Source: Kosakonia sp. BYX6
GTDB taxonomy: Bacteria; Pseudomonadota; Gammaproteobacteria; Enterobacterales; Enterobacteriaceae
DNA: 64,000 nucleotides
Assembly (NCBI RefSeq): GCF_038449125.1
Contig: NZ_CP151800.1
Location: forward strand, 1,398,406-1,462,405
Direction: 5' to 3'
Made by a program: the position numbers and the translations under genes. The notes beneath the pieces are model-generated. The model was not told where the DNA came from. It did not search any database and worked only from the letters and a program-made list of their open reading frames with translations. Positions 1 through 10,517 of the stretch are shown piece by piece. The stretch's first letter is position 1; every line of letters starts with the position of its first letter.

Positions 1-567
1 GCCGTGAATGGTCAGGTTACAGGTCATCGAACCGCGACGACCGTTTTTCACCACATCACCGACCACTTCGGTGCTTGACGGCTCACCCACCAGGCAGTAA
101 TCCAGGCGTTCATGACGTGCCATCAGGGTTTCGACGACTTTAACCGTACCGTTCGCGGCGCTGGCTTCTTCATCGGAGGTGATAAGAAATGCCAGACGAC
201 CCTGGTGCTGGGGGTGCTGGGCGACAAAGCGCTCTGCGGCGACAACCATCGCGGCCAGCGAACCTTTCATATCCGCCGCGCCGCGACCAAACAGCATACC
301 GTCGCGAATGGTCGGTTCGAAAGGGGGATTGATCCAGCGTTCGGCATCGCCCGCCGGAACCACATCGGTATGACCGGCGAACGCCAGGGTTTCACCCTGA
401 CCGCGCCATGCCCAGAAGTTTTGCGTGTCGCCAAAATCCATCGGCTCAATGGTAAAACCGATGGCGCGCAAGCGTTCAATCATTAACGCCTGGCATCCCG
501 CATCATTGGGGCTTAAAGAAGGGCGACGAATAAGCTGCTGTGTCAGCTCAATAACCGGGCACGACAT
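1..567 (-). CDS. dapE: Succinyl-diaminopimelate desuccinylase, N-terminal part (cut by window edge)
   Basis: This gene encodes the zinc-dependent M20 peptidase-family enzyme that removes succinate from N-succinyl-LL-2,6-diaminopimelate in the lysine and peptidoglycan precursor pathway; it acts in the cytoplasm. The first 189 codons are present and the frame is open to the window edge. The N-terminus reads [20 protein letters not shown], as in E. coli DapE. The metal-binding signature of the family is visible: a GHTDVVP motif, GRGAADMKG, and TSDEEASA with the catalytic Glu pair. The start codon is at 565-567 with an AGGTG ribosome-binding sequence. yffB ends 3 bases upstream, so the two form an operon as in E. 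coli. The C-terminal half lies outside the window. Confidence 0.97.
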   Translation of the reverse strand, partial: MSCPVIELTQQLIRRPSLSPNDAGCQALMIERLRAIGFTIEPMDFGDTQNFWAWRGQGETLAFAGHTDVVPAGDAERWINPPFEPTIRDGMLFGRGAADMKGSLAAMVVAAERFVAQHPQHQGRLAFLITSDEEASAANGTVKVVETLMARHERLDYCLVGEPSSTEVVGDVVKNGRRGSMTCNLTIHG

Positions 568-570
568 AAA

Positions 571-927
571 CTACACCTCGTTGATAAACGTCCCATAACT
601 GGATTCATTAAAACCCAGCAGCATAGGCTTACCGGGCGCGCAGAGCAATGGTCGTTTGATAATTGCGGGCATCTCGACCATCAACGCAATAGCGGCATCG
701 GCATGGGTGACGGCGGCGCGCTGGGCTTCATCAAGCTTGCGCCAGGTGGTGCCGCGCGTATTGAGCAGCGCTTCCCAGCCGAGTTCATCGACAAAGGGAC
801 GCAATAATGCGGCATCAACGCCGTCTGCGCGGTAATCATGAAAGCGATACTCAACCTGCTGCGCCTCCAGCCAGCGACGGGCTTTTTTGATGGTGTCGCA
901 ATTTTTGATGCCGTACATTGTGAGCAT
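571..927 (-). CDS. yffB: ArsC/Spx-family thioredoxin-fold protein YffB
   Basis: This is a 118-residue member of the ArsC/YffB family of glutaredoxin-fold proteins. The N-terminus ([17 protein letters not shown]) carries the single conserved Cys of the family, and the middle has RPLL followed by GKPMLLGF, both typical. In E. coli the protein is reported to bind glutathione; no firm cellular role is known to me. An in-frame upstream start would add 12 residues. I chose the start at 925-927 because it gives the family length and the family N-terminus. It is followed after 3 bases by dapE, so it is the promoter-proximal gene of a yffB-dapE unit. Confidence 0.93.
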   Translation of the reverse strand: MLTMYGIKNCDTIKKARRWLEAQQVEYRFHDYRADGVDAALLRPFVDELGWEALLNTRGTTWRKLDEAQRAAVTHADAAIALMVEMPAIIKRPLLCAPGKPMLLGFNESSYGTFINEV

Positions 928-1311
928 GGTGAATCCTTTTGTCTCTATTTTGGTTATTTGCACAAGAAATTAGAATAACGGAATCTTATTTGAATATCAT
1001 TCGCCGGGTAATAATAATTCAGCGAATATCGCTGGTTTACTTTAGTTAAATAAATAACATTTTTCCCACATCAACATCTTACTGATTACTTTTTTGAGAT
1101 TTAGCTTACAGTGTGATCGCCATTTCATTTAGGCCTAAAGTTTTTGCGGAATATTGCCGTTAATCACATTAAGACAGCCGCTGACGGTGCATAGTTATTC
1201 CGAGCCTTATTAAATTCATCCGGTAACCAACGATTAATCCGATTGGTTATAGTATCTTCACAGCCGCCGGGTGGCTTTAGTAGAATGGCCGCGATAATAA
1301 GAGAGGTAGTT
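928..1311. other. Non-coding interval between yffB and ypfM
   Basis: This AT-rich interval must hold the yffB-dapE promoter on the minus strand. No protein gene is convincing in it. One notable structure is an inverted repeat, TAACCAA (1224-1230) and TTGGTTA (1243-1249), with a 12-base spacer, about 65 bases before ypfM; it could be an operator or part of a small RNA. A TGTGATCGCCATTTCA stretch near 1112-1127 has only one good half of a CRP site. Confidence 0.5.
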
Positions 1312-1371
1312 ATGATTGAACATGAACTGGGGAACTGGAAAGATTTTATCGAAGGCATGCTTCGTAAATAA
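1312..1371 (+). CDS. ypfM: Microprotein YpfM (19 aa)
   Basis: A 19-codon reading frame starts with ATG at 1312 behind a GAGAGG ribosome-binding sequence (1301-1306). The product begins MIEHELGNWKDFIE and ends GMLRK. This matches the E. coli small protein YpfM at nearly every position, and its location between yffB and acrD is the same. Function is unknown. It is too short to be picked up by most gene finders; conservation of both sequence and position across genera argues that it is translated. The strong bidirectional hairpin at 1430-1461 probably terminates it. Confidence 0.9.
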   Translation: MIEHELGNWKDFIEGMLRK

Positions 1372-1429
1372 TTTCCTGACGAATGATTAAGCAGTGACGG
1401 CTTAATAATAAAATGTGAACAATCACATA

Positions 1430-1461
1430 AAAAAAGGCGACCCGCAACGGTCGCCTTTTTT
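1430..1461. terminator. Bidirectional intrinsic terminator between ypfM and acrD
   Basis: A 7-bp stem GGCGACC (1436-1442) / GGTCGCC (1449-1455) has a 6-base loop, a run of A before it and a run of T after it. It can end ypfM on the plus strand and acrD on the minus strand. Confidence 0.9.
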
Positions 1462-1473
1462 GTTGCCTTGCGA

Positions 1474-4400
1474 TTACTGCGGGCGTTCTTTTAGCGGGAA
1501 GCGGCGGCGTACCAGTACAAAGAACAGCGGAACGAAGAAGATGGCTAATACGGTTGCGGAAATCATCCCGCCCATTACCCCGGTTCCCACCGCGTGTTGG
1601 CTGCTGGAGCCTGCGCCAGTGCTGGTCGCCATCGGCAGGACGCCGAAGACAAACGCCAGCGATGTCATCAGGATTGGGCGCAAACGCTGGCGACAAGCAT
1701 GCAGCGTTGAAACCAGCAGATCCTCGCCTTTGGCGTTCATATCGTTGGCGAACTCGACAATCAAGATGGCGTTCTTCGCCGATAACCCGATGACGGTTAA
1801 TAACCCGACCTGGAAGTACACATCGTTTTCCAGCCCGCGCATCCAGGTTGCCAGCAGCGCGCCAATCACGCCAAGTGGCACCACCAGCATCACCGAGAAC
1901 GGCACCGACCAGCTTTCATACAGCGCGGCAAGGCACAGGAACACCACCAGCAGTGACACGGCATACAGCGCCGGAGCTTGCGCGCCGGAGAGCCGCTCTT
2001 GATAAGACATGGCGGTCCATTCCAGGCCAAAGCCGGTTGGTAACTGGCTGACCAGTTTTTCCATCACATCCATCGCGGTACCGGTACTGACGCCGGGCGC
2101 GGCTTCACCGACAATTTCCACCGCCGCATAGCCGTTGTAGCGCTCCAGGCGAGGCGAGCCGGTTTCCCAGCGCGAGGTGGCAAACGCGGAGAAGGGCACC
2201 ATTCCACCGCTGCTGTTGCGCACGTACCACAGATTGATATCGTCCGGCAGCATGCGGAATTTCGCCGCCGCCTGTACGTAAACTTTCTTCACGCGGCCGC
2301 GATCCATAAAGTCATTGACGTAACTGGAGCCCCAGGCCGTTTGCAGCGTGTCGTTGATATCGTCAATCGACACCCCCAGCGCCTGCGCTTTGCGCTGATC
2401 GATATCGATTTGCAACTGCGCGCTGTCGTCCAGGCCGTTATGGCGAACGCGGGTCAGGGCGGGATCGCTGGCGGCCAGTTCGATCAGGCGATTACGTGCC
2501 GCCATCAGCGCATCGTGTCCGGCACCGGCGTGATCTTGCAATTCCATGTCGAAACCGGCGGAACTGCCCATGCCGCTGATCGCCGGTGGGCTGCTGGCAA
2601 ACACACGTGCTTCTTTAATGTGGTTAAAGTTTTTGGTGGCGCGCTCGATAATGGCAAACGCGCTGCCTTCCGTCGGGTCGCGAGCGTCCCAGTCTTTCAG
2701 GCGGATAAACAATCGCGCGACGTTTTGCCCGTTCCCGCCAGGGCCGGAGCCAACGGTCGCGAACACCGAATCGACGTTCTCTTTTTCATGGGTGAAGAAG
2801 TAGTCTTCAACCTTTTGCACCACTTTCAGCGTTTGTTGCTGTGTGGAACCGCTAGGCAACTGCACCGAAGTGGTAAACATGCCGCGATCTTCCAGCGGCA
2901 GGAACGAAGTCGGCAGACGCATGAACATCAGCACCATGCCGCCAATCAGTAGTACATAGAGCAGGATCCAGCGCAGACTGCGGTGCAAAATCTTACCGAC
3001 CGCGGTTTCGTAGCGGTCCGCATTGCGATTGAAGATGCGGTTAAACGCACCGAAGAAACCTTTCTGCCCGTGCTGCTCGCCCTTATGCAGCGGTTTAAGC
3101 AGCGTGGCGCACAGCGCCGGGGTCAAAATCATCGCCACCAGCACCGACAGCACCATCGCCGACACAATAGTGATGGAGAACTGGCGGTAAATGGCGCCGG
3201 TGGTGCCGCCGAAAAACGCCATCGGTACGAACACCGCCGACAGCACCATCGCAATCCCCACCAGCGCGCCCTGGATCTGCCCCATCGATTTTCGCGTCGC
3301 TTCCCGTGGCGAAAGGCCTTCCTCGGTCATGATGCGCTCGACGTTTTCCACCACCACAATTGCATCATCCACCAGCAGACCGATGGCCAGCACCATCGCG
3401 AACATGGTCAAAGTGTTAATGCTATAGCCAAACGCGTAGAGCACCGCGAAGGTGCCGAGCAGCACCACCGGCACCGCAATGGTGGGAATCAGCGTTGCGC
3501 GGAAGTTTTGCAGGAACAGGTACATCACCAGGAACACCAGCGCGATTGCTTCGAGCAGGGTTTTCACCACGTCAATGATGGAAGCTTTAACGAACGAGGT
3601 GGTCTCGTAAGCAACTTTGTACTCCAAACCATGCGGGAAGAACTGCGACAGCTCATCCAACCGCTGGATCACCAGCTCGGCGGTTTCCATTTCATTCGCG
3701 CCGGAAGCCAGTTTCACCCCCAGCCCGGACGCCGCTTTGCTGTTATAGCGGCTCAGGTAATCATATTTCTCTGCACCCAGTTCAACGGTGGCGACATCGC
3801 CAAGCCGCACTTCGGAACCATCCTGATTCACGCGCAGGGTGATATCGCGAAACTGCTCCGGGGTTTGTAACAGCGATTGCGCATTGATGGTGGCGTTCAG
3901 CGCCTGCCGATCGACAGAAGGCGTTCCACCGAGTTGGCCGACGGCAATTTGCGCATTTTGCGACGAAATCGCATCGGTCACATCCGAGGTGGTGAGTTGG
4001 TAGCTGGTGAGTTTGGCCGGGTCTAGCCAGATGCGCATTGAATATTGCGAACCGTACGCGTCGATATCGCCGACGCCATTCACGCGGCTCAGCGGGTCCT
4101 GAATATTACTCGCCACATAGTCCGAGATATCTTGTTTATCCATCGAACCGTCTGTCGACACGAAGGCGATGGTCAAAATATTGGTATCACCGGTTTTACG
4201 CACGGTAACGCCCTGGTTTTGCACCGTTTGCGGCAGTTTACGCATCGCGGATTGCAACTGGTTTTGCACCTGTTGCACGGCTTCATCCGGGTCGGTTCCG
4301 GCGCTAAAGTTCAGCGTGATCGTCGCCTGGCCGGTCGCGCTGCTTTGCGATGACATATACATTAAATTATCGAGCCCGGTCATATTCTGCTCGATAACTT

Positions 4401-4587
4401 GCGTCACAGTATTTTCCAGCGTTTGCGCCGATGCGCCAGGATAATTCGCGGTAATACGAACGTTGGGTGGTGCTAAATCCGGATATTGCTCAACGGGTAA
4501 AGAAATAATGGCAAGCGTCCCCGTAAGACAGATCAGGATCGCCAGCACCCACGCAAAAATGGGGCGATCAATAAAAAAATTCGCCAT
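1474..4587 (-). CDS. acrD: RND multidrug efflux pump AcrD
   Basis: AcrD is the inner-membrane, proton-driven RND transporter that exports aminoglycosides and anionic amphiphiles with AcrA and TolC. The product is 1037 residues, the E. coli AcrD length. It starts [19 protein letters not shown] (first transmembrane helix), followed by the large periplasmic porter domain. The proton-relay helix reads [18 protein letters not shown] and contains the two adjacent Asp residues of the family. The C-terminal half repeats the fold and ends [12 protein letters not shown] used the ATG at 4585-4587 because the E. coli protein begins there; an in-frame upstream start adds 3 residues. It lies downstream of narQ in the same orientation, with about 200 bases between that should hold its own promoter. 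In E. coli that promoter responds to BaeR and CpxR. Confidence 0.98.
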   Translation of the reverse strand: MANFFIDRPIFAWVLAILICLTGTLAIISLPVEQYPDLAPPNVRITANYPGASAQTLENTVTQVIEQNMTGLDNLMYMSSQSSATGQATITLNFSAGTDPDEAVQQVQNQLQSAMRKLPQTVQNQGVTVRKTGDTNILTIAFVSTDGSMDKQDISDYVASNIQDPLSRVNGVGDIDAYGSQYSMRIWLDPAKLTSYQLTTSDVTDAISSQNAQIAVGQLGGTPSVDRQALNATINAQSLLQTPEQFRDITLRVNQDGSEVRLGDVATVELGAEKYDYLSRYNSKAASGLGVKLASGANEMETAELVIQRLDELSQFFPHGLEYKVAYETTSFVKASIIDVVKTLLEAIALVFLVMYLFLQNFRATLIPTIAVPVVLLGTFAVLYAFGYSINTLTMFAMVLAIGLLVDDAIVVVENVERIMTEEGLSPREATRKSMGQIQGALVGIAMVLSAVFVPMAFFGGTTGAIYRQFSITIVSAMVLSVLVAMILTPALCATLLKPLHKGEQHGQKGFFGAFNRIFNRNADRYETAVGKILHRSLRWILLYVLLIGGMVLMFMRLPTSFLPLEDRGMFTTSVQLPSGSTQQQTLKVVQKVEDYFFTHEKENVDSVFATVGSGPGGNGQNVARLFIRLKDWDARDPTEGSAFAIIERATKNFNHIKEARVFASSPPAISGMGSSAGFDMELQDHAGAGHDALMAARNRLIELAASDPALTRVRHNGLDDSAQLQIDIDQRKAQALGVSIDDINDTLQTAWGSSYVNDFMDRGRVKKVYVQAAAKFRMLPDDINLWYVRNSSGGMVPFSAFATSRWETGSPRLERYNGYAAVEIVGEAAPGVSTGTAMDVMEKLVSQLPTGFGLEWTAMSYQERLSGAQAPALYAVSLLVVFLCLAALYESWSVPFSVMLVVPLGVIGALLATWMRGLENDVYFQVGLLTVIGLSAKNAILIVEFANDMNAKGEDLLVSTLHACRQRLRPILMTSLAFVFGVLPMATSTGAGSSSQHAVGTGVMGGMISATVLAIFFVPLFFVLVRRRFPLKERPQ

Positions 4588-4786
4588 CAGAAACAAGACC
4601 TCATATCGCTGCGCATCGTTATTGTGACATTGCTTGCATCAATGTAGCGGCAATGCAGAAACCAATCGTGGATAAAAAAAGGAGAAAATGTAAATTATCA
4701 TGCCCGATTGAGGCATAACTATGCATTCGGTGTTTTAAGCTAAATTTCCTCCTGCCAAAATGTATTTTACTTGAGATTCTTTACAC

Positions 4787-6481
4787 TTATTGACGCTTGT
4801 CGCTTATTAATACCGGAAAACGAAAGCGTACTTGTGTGCCGCCCGCCGGTAATAATTCAATTTCCAGCTTACCTCCCAGACGTTCGGCGCGCTCGCGCAT
4901 AATCGTTAACCCGTAATGGCCTTCCGGTTCCACCGTCGAACTAATTCCTTTGCCGTTATCGCGAATATAAACCGAATGTAGACCATCCGGGTCGGTCACG
5001 CAGCTTACGGTAATTTCCGTCGCCTCCGCATGCTTAATCGCGTTGATCACCGCTTCGCGCACGATTTGCAATACGTTCATTTGCTGCTGAGCGTCCAGCG
5101 CCTGCGTCGGCAGGCGGCAATCAAGGATCAAACGCGCCCCGGTTTGCCCTTGCAGAACGTCCATCGCTTCGCGTAAGGCGGCGGGCAGCGAGCTTTGCTG
5201 CAACGAAAGACGAAATGTAGTGAGCAGTTCGCGCAACTGCTGCCAGGCATTATTCAGCCCGCGGGAAAAGTCGTCGATGATGGTGTGCGCGGGCGCGTTA
5301 TCGTCAGGCACGGCGCGTTTAAGCAGCGCCAGTTGGATGCGTAAATAAGAGAGCATTTGCGCCAGAGAATCGTGTAACTCGCGCGCAATGGTTGTGCGCT
5401 CTTCCATCAACATCAACTGTTGATAGTGCTTCTGCGCCTGGTTGATATAAAGACCGCGCCCGAGGATGGTGGCGATATTGCGCATGAGCGGCTCAGACAC
5501 CTGCTGCTGCGGGCTTTGCCAGCGTAATTCACCTAACACGTTTTCCTGCATATTCACTGGCAAACGGCAAATCGGCAGCGCCGGATTTGCTTCGCCTTGC
5601 TGAAGTCGCCAGTTGTCATCCACCACCAGTTCCAGAAAACAGGCCGCTTCATGTTCATGGACAATTTGCAAAACGTGGCGCAGGCACAGCGCATCGATCT
5701 GGCTGGTGTTCAGCGCCTGTGAACATTGGTACATCACTTCTAAGCGGCGGTGGGCTTCGTGCAGATCGCGGGTTTTCTCTTCTACCGATGTTTCCAGCGA
5801 GCGGTAAAGCTTAAACAACTGGCTCGACATGCGATCGAAAGTCGACGCCAGCAAACCGAGTTCGTTATCCAGCTTGCTATTGAGCGGCAATAACGAGAAC
5901 TGCCCCTGCTGGATGCGCTGGCAGGCGTTGGCCAGTTGATCGAGCGGTTTTACTACCCGCTGGCGAAAGCGTCGCAAGGTAAAGAACACCAGCGTGAAAA
6001 TCCCCGCCGTGCCCAGCAGTGAGATAATAACCACCAGCATCACTTTACGTTCGGCGTAGTGTTGCAGCGCCAGCACGAATAAATCGATATTCCCGACGTA
6101 GCGCTGAATATTTTGCTGATACCACTGCTCATCGCCCTGGCTAAGACGGTTATCCATTTCCCGCCAGCTTTCGTGCAATTGCCCATAACGCTGCTGCACT
6201 TCCTGCGGGACGTACCAGCGATTGAGCGTTTGCAGTACCGGAGAATTGAGCGCTTGTTGGTATAACTGGCGGTGGGATTGCAGATCGCCAGAGGTGCGTT
6301 GCAGATCGTAACCAATGCGATAACTCTGCATGCGCAGCGATCCAGCAATATTAATGGCTTCGGCGTCGCGCAGGCTGCTGGCCAGGGTGATGATCGCCAC
6401 GCCGGTTGAAAGCAGCGATAACAACACAATCGAGAAAAAAGCTCTGGCGAGACTGGCTGAAACAGGTCTTTTAACTATCAC
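4787..6481 (-). CDS. narQ: Nitrate/nitrite sensor histidine kinase NarQ
   Basis: NarQ is a membrane kinase that senses periplasmic nitrate or nitrite and phosphorylates NarL and NarP. The product is 564 residues (566 in E. coli). It has an N-terminal transmembrane helix, then the P-box that binds nitrate (NIAGSLRMQSYRIGYDLQ). A four-helix sensor domain and a second transmembrane segment follow (VMLVVIISLLGTAGIFTLVFF). HAMP and signalling helices come next, then the HisKA_3 phosphoacceptor motif EERTTIARELHDSLAQ with His370, and a HATPase with DNGKGI and GHYGLTIMRERAE. It is divergent from aegA with 224 bases between. It shares a nitrate theme with the NIT-domain chemoreceptor at 45.5-47.4 kb. 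Confidence 0.98.
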   Translation of the reverse strand: MIVKRPVSASLARAFFSIVLLSLLSTGVAIITLASSLRDAEAINIAGSLRMQSYRIGYDLQRTSGDLQSHRQLYQQALNSPVLQTLNRWYVPQEVQQRYGQLHESWREMDNRLSQGDEQWYQQNIQRYVGNIDLFVLALQHYAERKVMLVVIISLLGTAGIFTLVFFTLRRFRQRVVKPLDQLANACQRIQQGQFSLLPLNSKLDNELGLLASTFDRMSSQLFKLYRSLETSVEEKTRDLHEAHRRLEVMYQCSQALNTSQIDALCLRHVLQIVHEHEAACFLELVVDDNWRLQQGEANPALPICRLPVNMQENVLGELRWQSPQQQVSEPLMRNIATILGRGLYINQAQKHYQQLMLMEERTTIARELHDSLAQMLSYLRIQLALLKRAVPDDNAPAHTIIDDFSRGLNNAWQQLRELLTTFRLSLQQSSLPAALREAMDVLQGQTGARLILDCRLPTQALDAQQQMNVLQIVREAVINAIKHAEATEITVSCVTDPDGLHSVYIRDNGKGISSTVEPEGHYGLTIMRERAERLGGKLEIELLPAGGTQVRFRFPVLISDKRQ

Positions 6482-6705
6482 TGCAGCGGTTCCTCATCCC
6501 TGACGGTACGTAAGGTAAACATCGGCCCGGACGCCCATCGAATGAAATTATTTTTTAGAAAAGCTGAAATAAATTGATCTGCTACATGTTCGTGACAAAT
6601 AGATAACCTTTCTGGGCAAATGGACATTGCCTGTGAGTTTACGCCCCGGTAAATAGATTGGTCATATAAAAAATAGGGTTTATTAAACCAGAAAAGAAGG
6701 GTGCC

Positions 6706-8685
6706 ATGAATCGTTTTATTATGGCGAATAGCCAGCAATGTATAGGGTGTCACGCCTGCGAAGTCGCTTGCGTAATGGCGCACAACAATGAGCAACATGT
6801 GTTGAGCCAGGCGCACTTTCATCCGCGTATTACCGTGATTAAACATCAGCAGCAGCGCAGCGCGGTGACATGCCATCACTGCGAAGCTGCGCCCTGTGCC
6901 CGCAGTTGCCCGAATGGCGCGATCAGCCGTGTCGATGATGCCGTGCAGGTCAATCAGCATAAATGCATTGGCTGCAAATCCTGCGTGGTGGCGTGTCCGT
7001 TTGGCACCATGCAAGTGCTGGTCACGCCCGTTGGCGAAGGGCGGGTTGCCGCCACCGCGCACAAATGCGACCTTTGCCATGAACGACCGGAAGGCCCGGC
7101 CTGCGCGCAAAATTGCCCGGCCGATGCGCTGCAACTGGTGAACAACGACACTTTAGCGGAGCTTGCCAAAGCACGCCGTTTGCGAACCGCCAGCCAGGAA
7201 GCCCAGCCGTGGCGCAGCGTCGCGGCGCTGTCTCCGGCATTTGACGATCGCAAAGTGCGGCAGATGCATAAAACGCCGCCGCGCGGTGAGCCGGACAAAC
7301 TGCCGATCGCGGCGCGCAAAACCGGGTTCGACGAAATCTACCTGCCATTTCGTGCCGATCAGGCCCAGCGCGAAGCGCAGCGCTGCCTGAAGTGCGGCGA
7401 ACACAGTATCTGTGAATGGACCTGCCCGCTGCACAACCACATTCCCCAATGGGTTGAGCGGGTGAAAGAGGGCGATATTGCCGCAGCGGTTGAGCTTTCG
7501 CACCAGACCAACTGCCTGCCGGAAATCACCGGGCGCGTTTGCCCGCAGGATCGTTTATGCGAAGGCGCGTGTACCGTGCGCGATGACTATGGCGCGGTCA
7601 CCATCGGTAATATTGAGCGCTATATTTCCGATCAGGCGCTGGCGCAAGGCTGGCGGCCTGACTTGCAACATGTGGCGGCGGTGAACAAACGCGTGGCGAT
7701 TATCGGTGCAGGGCCAGCGGGCTTGGCCTGTGCCGATGTGCTTGCTCGCCACGGCGTCAGCGCGACGGTTTTTGACCGCCATCCGGAAATTGGCGGGTTA
7801 CTGACCTTTGGCATTCCTTCCTTCAAATTGGACAAATCCCTGCTGGCGCGCCGTCGAGAAATCTTCAGCGCAATGGGTATTGGTTTCGAACTGAATTGTG
7901 AAATCGGCAAAGATATCGCCCTGGAAACGCTGCTCGATGAGTATGACGCCGTGTTTGTTGGCGTCGGCACATACCGCTCAATGAAAGCTGGCTTACCGAA
8001 TGAAGATGCGCCTGGCGTATACGACGCATTGCCGTTCCTGATTGCCAACACCAAGCAGTTGATGGGGTTGCCGGACAGCGCCGATGAACCTTTCATTAAC
8101 ACCGAAGGGCTGAATGTAGTGGTGCTCGGCGGCGGCGACACGGCGATGGATTGTGTACGCACCGCGTTGCGTCATGGCGCGGGGAAAGTCACCTGCGCGT
8201 ATCGCCGAGATGAAGCCAATATGCCCGGTTCGAAGAAAGAGGTGAAAAACGCGCGGGACGAAGGCGCGGTGTTTGAGTTCAACGTCCAGCCGGTCAACCT
8301 GGAACTGGATAATAGCGGCAAGGTATGCGGCATTCGCTTGCTGCGCACGCAACTGGGTGAACCGGACGCGAAAGGCCGCCGTCGCCCGGTGCCGATTGAC
8401 GGCAGCGAGTTTGTGATGCCCGCCGACGCGGTGATCATGGCGTTTGGTTTTAATCCGCATTCGATGCCGTGGCTTGAGCGTCACGGCGTGCAGGTTGATG
8501 ACTGGGGGCGTATCGCGGCGAGCGTGGATTCGTTGTATCGCTATCAGACCAGTAATCCGAAAATTTTCGCTGGCGGCGATGCGGTGCGCGGCGCGGATTT
8601 AGTGGTAACCGCCATGGCGGAAGGGCGGCACGCCGCACAAGGTATGATGGCGTGGCTGGGGGTAAAAGCGCCGGGGAAACATTAA
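6706..8685 (+). CDS. aegA: Fe-S/FAD oxidoreductase AegA
   Basis: The 659-residue product has the length and layout of E. coli AegA. The N-terminal part (about 1-170) is a ferredoxin-like module with several cysteine clusters of the 4Fe-4S type, such as CIGCHACEVAC, CHHCEAAPCARSC and CIGCKSCVVACPFG. The C-terminal part (about 200-659) resembles the small subunit of glutamate synthase, with a CGEHSICEWTCP cluster, a GAGPAGLACADVL FAD site and a GGGDTAMDCV NAD(P)H site. AegA is known as an anaerobically expressed gene, and in E. coli it has been tied to uric acid breakdown under low oxygen. Here it is divergent from narQ, as in E. coli. The start has only a moderate ribosome-binding site (AAGAAGG). 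Confidence 0.97.
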   Translation: MNRFIMANSQQCIGCHACEVACVMAHNNEQHVLSQAHFHPRITVIKHQQQRSAVTCHHCEAAPCARSCPNGAISRVDDAVQVNQHKCIGCKSCVVACPFGTMQVLVTPVGEGRVAATAHKCDLCHERPEGPACAQNCPADALQLVNNDTLAELAKARRLRTASQEAQPWRSVAALSPAFDDRKVRQMHKTPPRGEPDKLPIAARKTGFDEIYLPFRADQAQREAQRCLKCGEHSICEWTCPLHNHIPQWVERVKEGDIAAAVELSHQTNCLPEITGRVCPQDRLCEGACTVRDDYGAVTIGNIERYISDQALAQGWRPDLQHVAAVNKRVAIIGAGPAGLACADVLARHGVSATVFDRHPEIGGLLTFGIPSFKLDKSLLARRREIFSAMGIGFELNCEIGKDIALETLLDEYDAVFVGVGTYRSMKAGLPNEDAPGVYDALPFLIANTKQLMGLPDSADEPFINTEGLNVVVLGGGDTAMDCVRTALRHGAGKVTCAYRRDEANMPGSKKEVKNARDEGAVFEFNVQPVNLELDNSGKVCGIRLLRTQLGEPDAKGRRRPVPIDGSEFVMPADAVIMAFGFNPHSMPWLERHGVQVDDWGRIAASVDSLYRYQTSNPKIFAGGDAVRGADLVVTAMAEGRHAAQGMMAWLGVKAPGKH

Positions 8686-8752
8686 CGGTACGGCGACAAA
8701 CCAGGCTCTGAAGGGTAGTATTAAGGCAATTTGTTAGCGCTTTGGAGCCTGT

Positions 8753-9328
8753 ATGTCGCTGAAAATCGAAATTATCAAAGATAAAATCCTCTCTGAAAAT
8801 TACTTTGTCCTGCGCAATATCACCTACGATCTGACCCGTCAGGACGGCGAAGTGATTCGCCATAAACGCGAAGTCTATGACCGGGGAAACGGCGCGACGA
8901 TTCTGCTTTATAACCGTGAGAAAAAATCGGTGTTGCTGATCCGCCAGTTCCGCGTGGCGGCGTGGATCAACTGCAATGAGCATGGTTATCAAATTGAAAC
9001 GTGCGCGGGTCTGCTGGACGATGACGAGCCGGAAGTGTGCATTCGCAAAGAAGCCATTGAAGAGACCGGTTATCAAGTTGGGGATGTGCGCAAAATCTTT
9101 GAGCTTTATATGTCGCCTGGTGGCGTAACCGAGCAGGTACACTTCTTTATCGCTGAATACAGCGATGCGCAAAAGGTCAACAATGGCGGCGGCGTGGAAG
9201 ATGAAGATATTGAGGTATTGGAGTTTTCCTTTGAACAAGCTTTGTCTATGGTTGCCAGCGGGGAAATCCGCGACGGTAAGACGGTCATTTTACTGCAATA
9301 TCTTCAGTTATCCGGCCTAATGAACTGA
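8753..9328 (+). CDS. nudK: GDP-mannose pyrophosphatase NudK (Nudix hydrolase)
   Basis: NudK is a cytoplasmic Nudix hydrolase that splits GDP-mannose to mannose-1-phosphate and GMP. The 191-residue product has the E. coli length. The Nudix region lies at about residues 85-107, with the core RKEAIEETGY; the preceding segment AGLLDDDEPEV is the divergent form typical of NudK. VEDEDIEVLE near residue 145 is also a NudK feature. It follows aegA by 67 bases and precedes ypfG, the E. coli order. Confidence 0.95.
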   Translation: MSLKIEIIKDKILSENYFVLRNITYDLTRQDGEVIRHKREVYDRGNGATILLYNREKKSVLLIRQFRVAAWINCNEHGYQIETCAGLLDDDEPEVCIRKEAIEETGYQVGDVRKIFELYMSPGGVTEQVHFFIAEYSDAQKVNNGGGVEDEDIEVLEFSFEQALSMVASGEIRDGKTVILLQYLQLSGLMN

Positions 9329-9452
9329 ATTTAATACAAATCACACCTACCAAGTTTCGGATGAAGCTATCCGATAAATCCGATTGAGCAAGCCAACCGG
9401 GAGATAGACTATACGCACGTTCTGCGTCTATTCTTCCGGGGTTTCACCATTC

Positions 9453-10496
9453 ATGCGCTTTCGCAACGTTTTTACTTTGCTGGTCGGGCTTTGCGCCGCG
9501 CCGCTGCTGTGGGCCGCGCCCGCGCAGCAAACTTTTTCCGACTGGCAAGTCACCTGCAATAACCAGAACTTCTGCGTTGCGCGCAATATTGGCGATCATA
9601 ACGGCCTGGTGATGAGCCTGAGTCGCAGCGCGGGCGCCCGCACCGATGCGTCACTGCGTATCGATTTTGGCGGTATCGGCACGCCTTCCGCAAAAGAACC
9701 CCCGATTGCTGGCCGCTTGTTACTCGACGGCCAGCCGCTGAAAATGTCCAACGCGCAGTGGAAAATCACGCCGTGGCATTTAATGACCGACAACCCGCAA
9801 ACCATCGCTGACTTGTTAGTAACCATTCAGGAAAGTCAGGCGTTGACGCTACAAGGCGGCAAAGGCGTGATTTCGTTGGTAGGGTTGAAAGCCGCGCTGC
9901 TGTTTATCGACGCGCAACAAAAACGTGTGGGCAGTGAAACGGCGTGGATCAAAAAAGGCGACAGCCCGCCGTTGAGCGTTCCGCCTGCACCCGCCTTAAA
10001 AGAGGTGGCTCAGCCCGGCGTTGCACCAACTCCGCTCACCCATCAACAACTCAACGATCTGTTGGATTACGGTAATGTGCGCATGAATAACAGCCAGTGC
10101 TCGCTGGATCCAATGCGCCGCCAGGTGCGCGTTGCCGCATTGACTGATGATACCGCCCTATTGATGATCGACTGCGAAGCCGGAGCCTACAACGTGGTTG
10201 ACCTGGCCTGGCTGGTCTCGCGACAAAAACCTTTCTCGACCCGCCCGGTGCGCCTGCGTCTGCCGTTCACCCCGGATAACGGCAACGATGAGATGGAACT
10301 GATGAACGCAATGTTTGAGGATAAAAGCCGCGAGCTGACGACGCTGGCGAAAGGGCGCGGCCTGGGAGATTGCGGCGTCGCGAGCCGCTGGCGTTTCGAT
10401 GGGCAACGTTTTCGCCTGGTGCGTTACGCCCAGGAGCCAACGTGCGATAGCTGGCATGGCCCCGATGCGTGGCCAACGCTGTGGGTCACAAGATAA
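9453..10496 (+). CDS. ypfG: Exported DUF1176 protein YpfG
   Basis: The 347-residue product starts with a signal peptide (hydrophobic FTLLVGLCAAPLLWAA, cleavage likely after AAPA or WAA), so it should be periplasmic. The mature part begins QQTFSDWQVTCNNQNFCVAR and ends in a Trp-rich tail (WHGPDAWPTLWVTR), as in E. coli YpfG, a DUF1176 protein of unknown function. Several Cys residues (in CNNQNFC, NSQCSLD, GDCGV, EPTCDSW) could form disulfides, which fits export. It sits between nudK and the next secreted protein of unknown function, 81 bases apart in the same direction. Confidence 0.92.
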   Translation: MRFRNVFTLLVGLCAAPLLWAAPAQQTFSDWQVTCNNQNFCVARNIGDHNGLVMSLSRSAGARTDASLRIDFGGIGTPSAKEPPIAGRLLLDGQPLKMSNAQWKITPWHLMTDNPQTIADLLVTIQESQALTLQGGKGVISLVGLKAALLFIDAQQKRVGSETAWIKKGDSPPLSVPPAPALKEVAQPGVAPTPLTHQQLNDLLDYGNVRMNNSQCSLDPMRRQVRVAALTDDTALLMIDCEAGAYNVVDLAWLVSRQKPFSTRPVRLRLPFTPDNGNDEMELMNAMFEDKSRELTTLAKGRGLGDCGVASRWRFDGQRFRLVRYAQEPTCDSWHGPDAWPTLWVTR

Positions 10497-10517
10497 GTGG
10501 GTTACAAGATAAGCTGA

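Noticed and set aside
2983-3870. A 295-codon open frame on the plus strand
   Set aside because: It is antisense to acrD, has low-complexity His/Gln/Arg composition and no ribosome-binding site.
6574-6587. FNR-like site TTGATCTGCTACAT upstream of aegA
   Set aside because: Only the left half matches TTGAT-N4-ATCAA; the right half is poor, so I do not annotate it.
9357-9374. Small TCGGAT/ATCCGA hairpin after nudK
   Set aside because: The stem is only 6 bp with no T-run; it is too weak to call a terminator.
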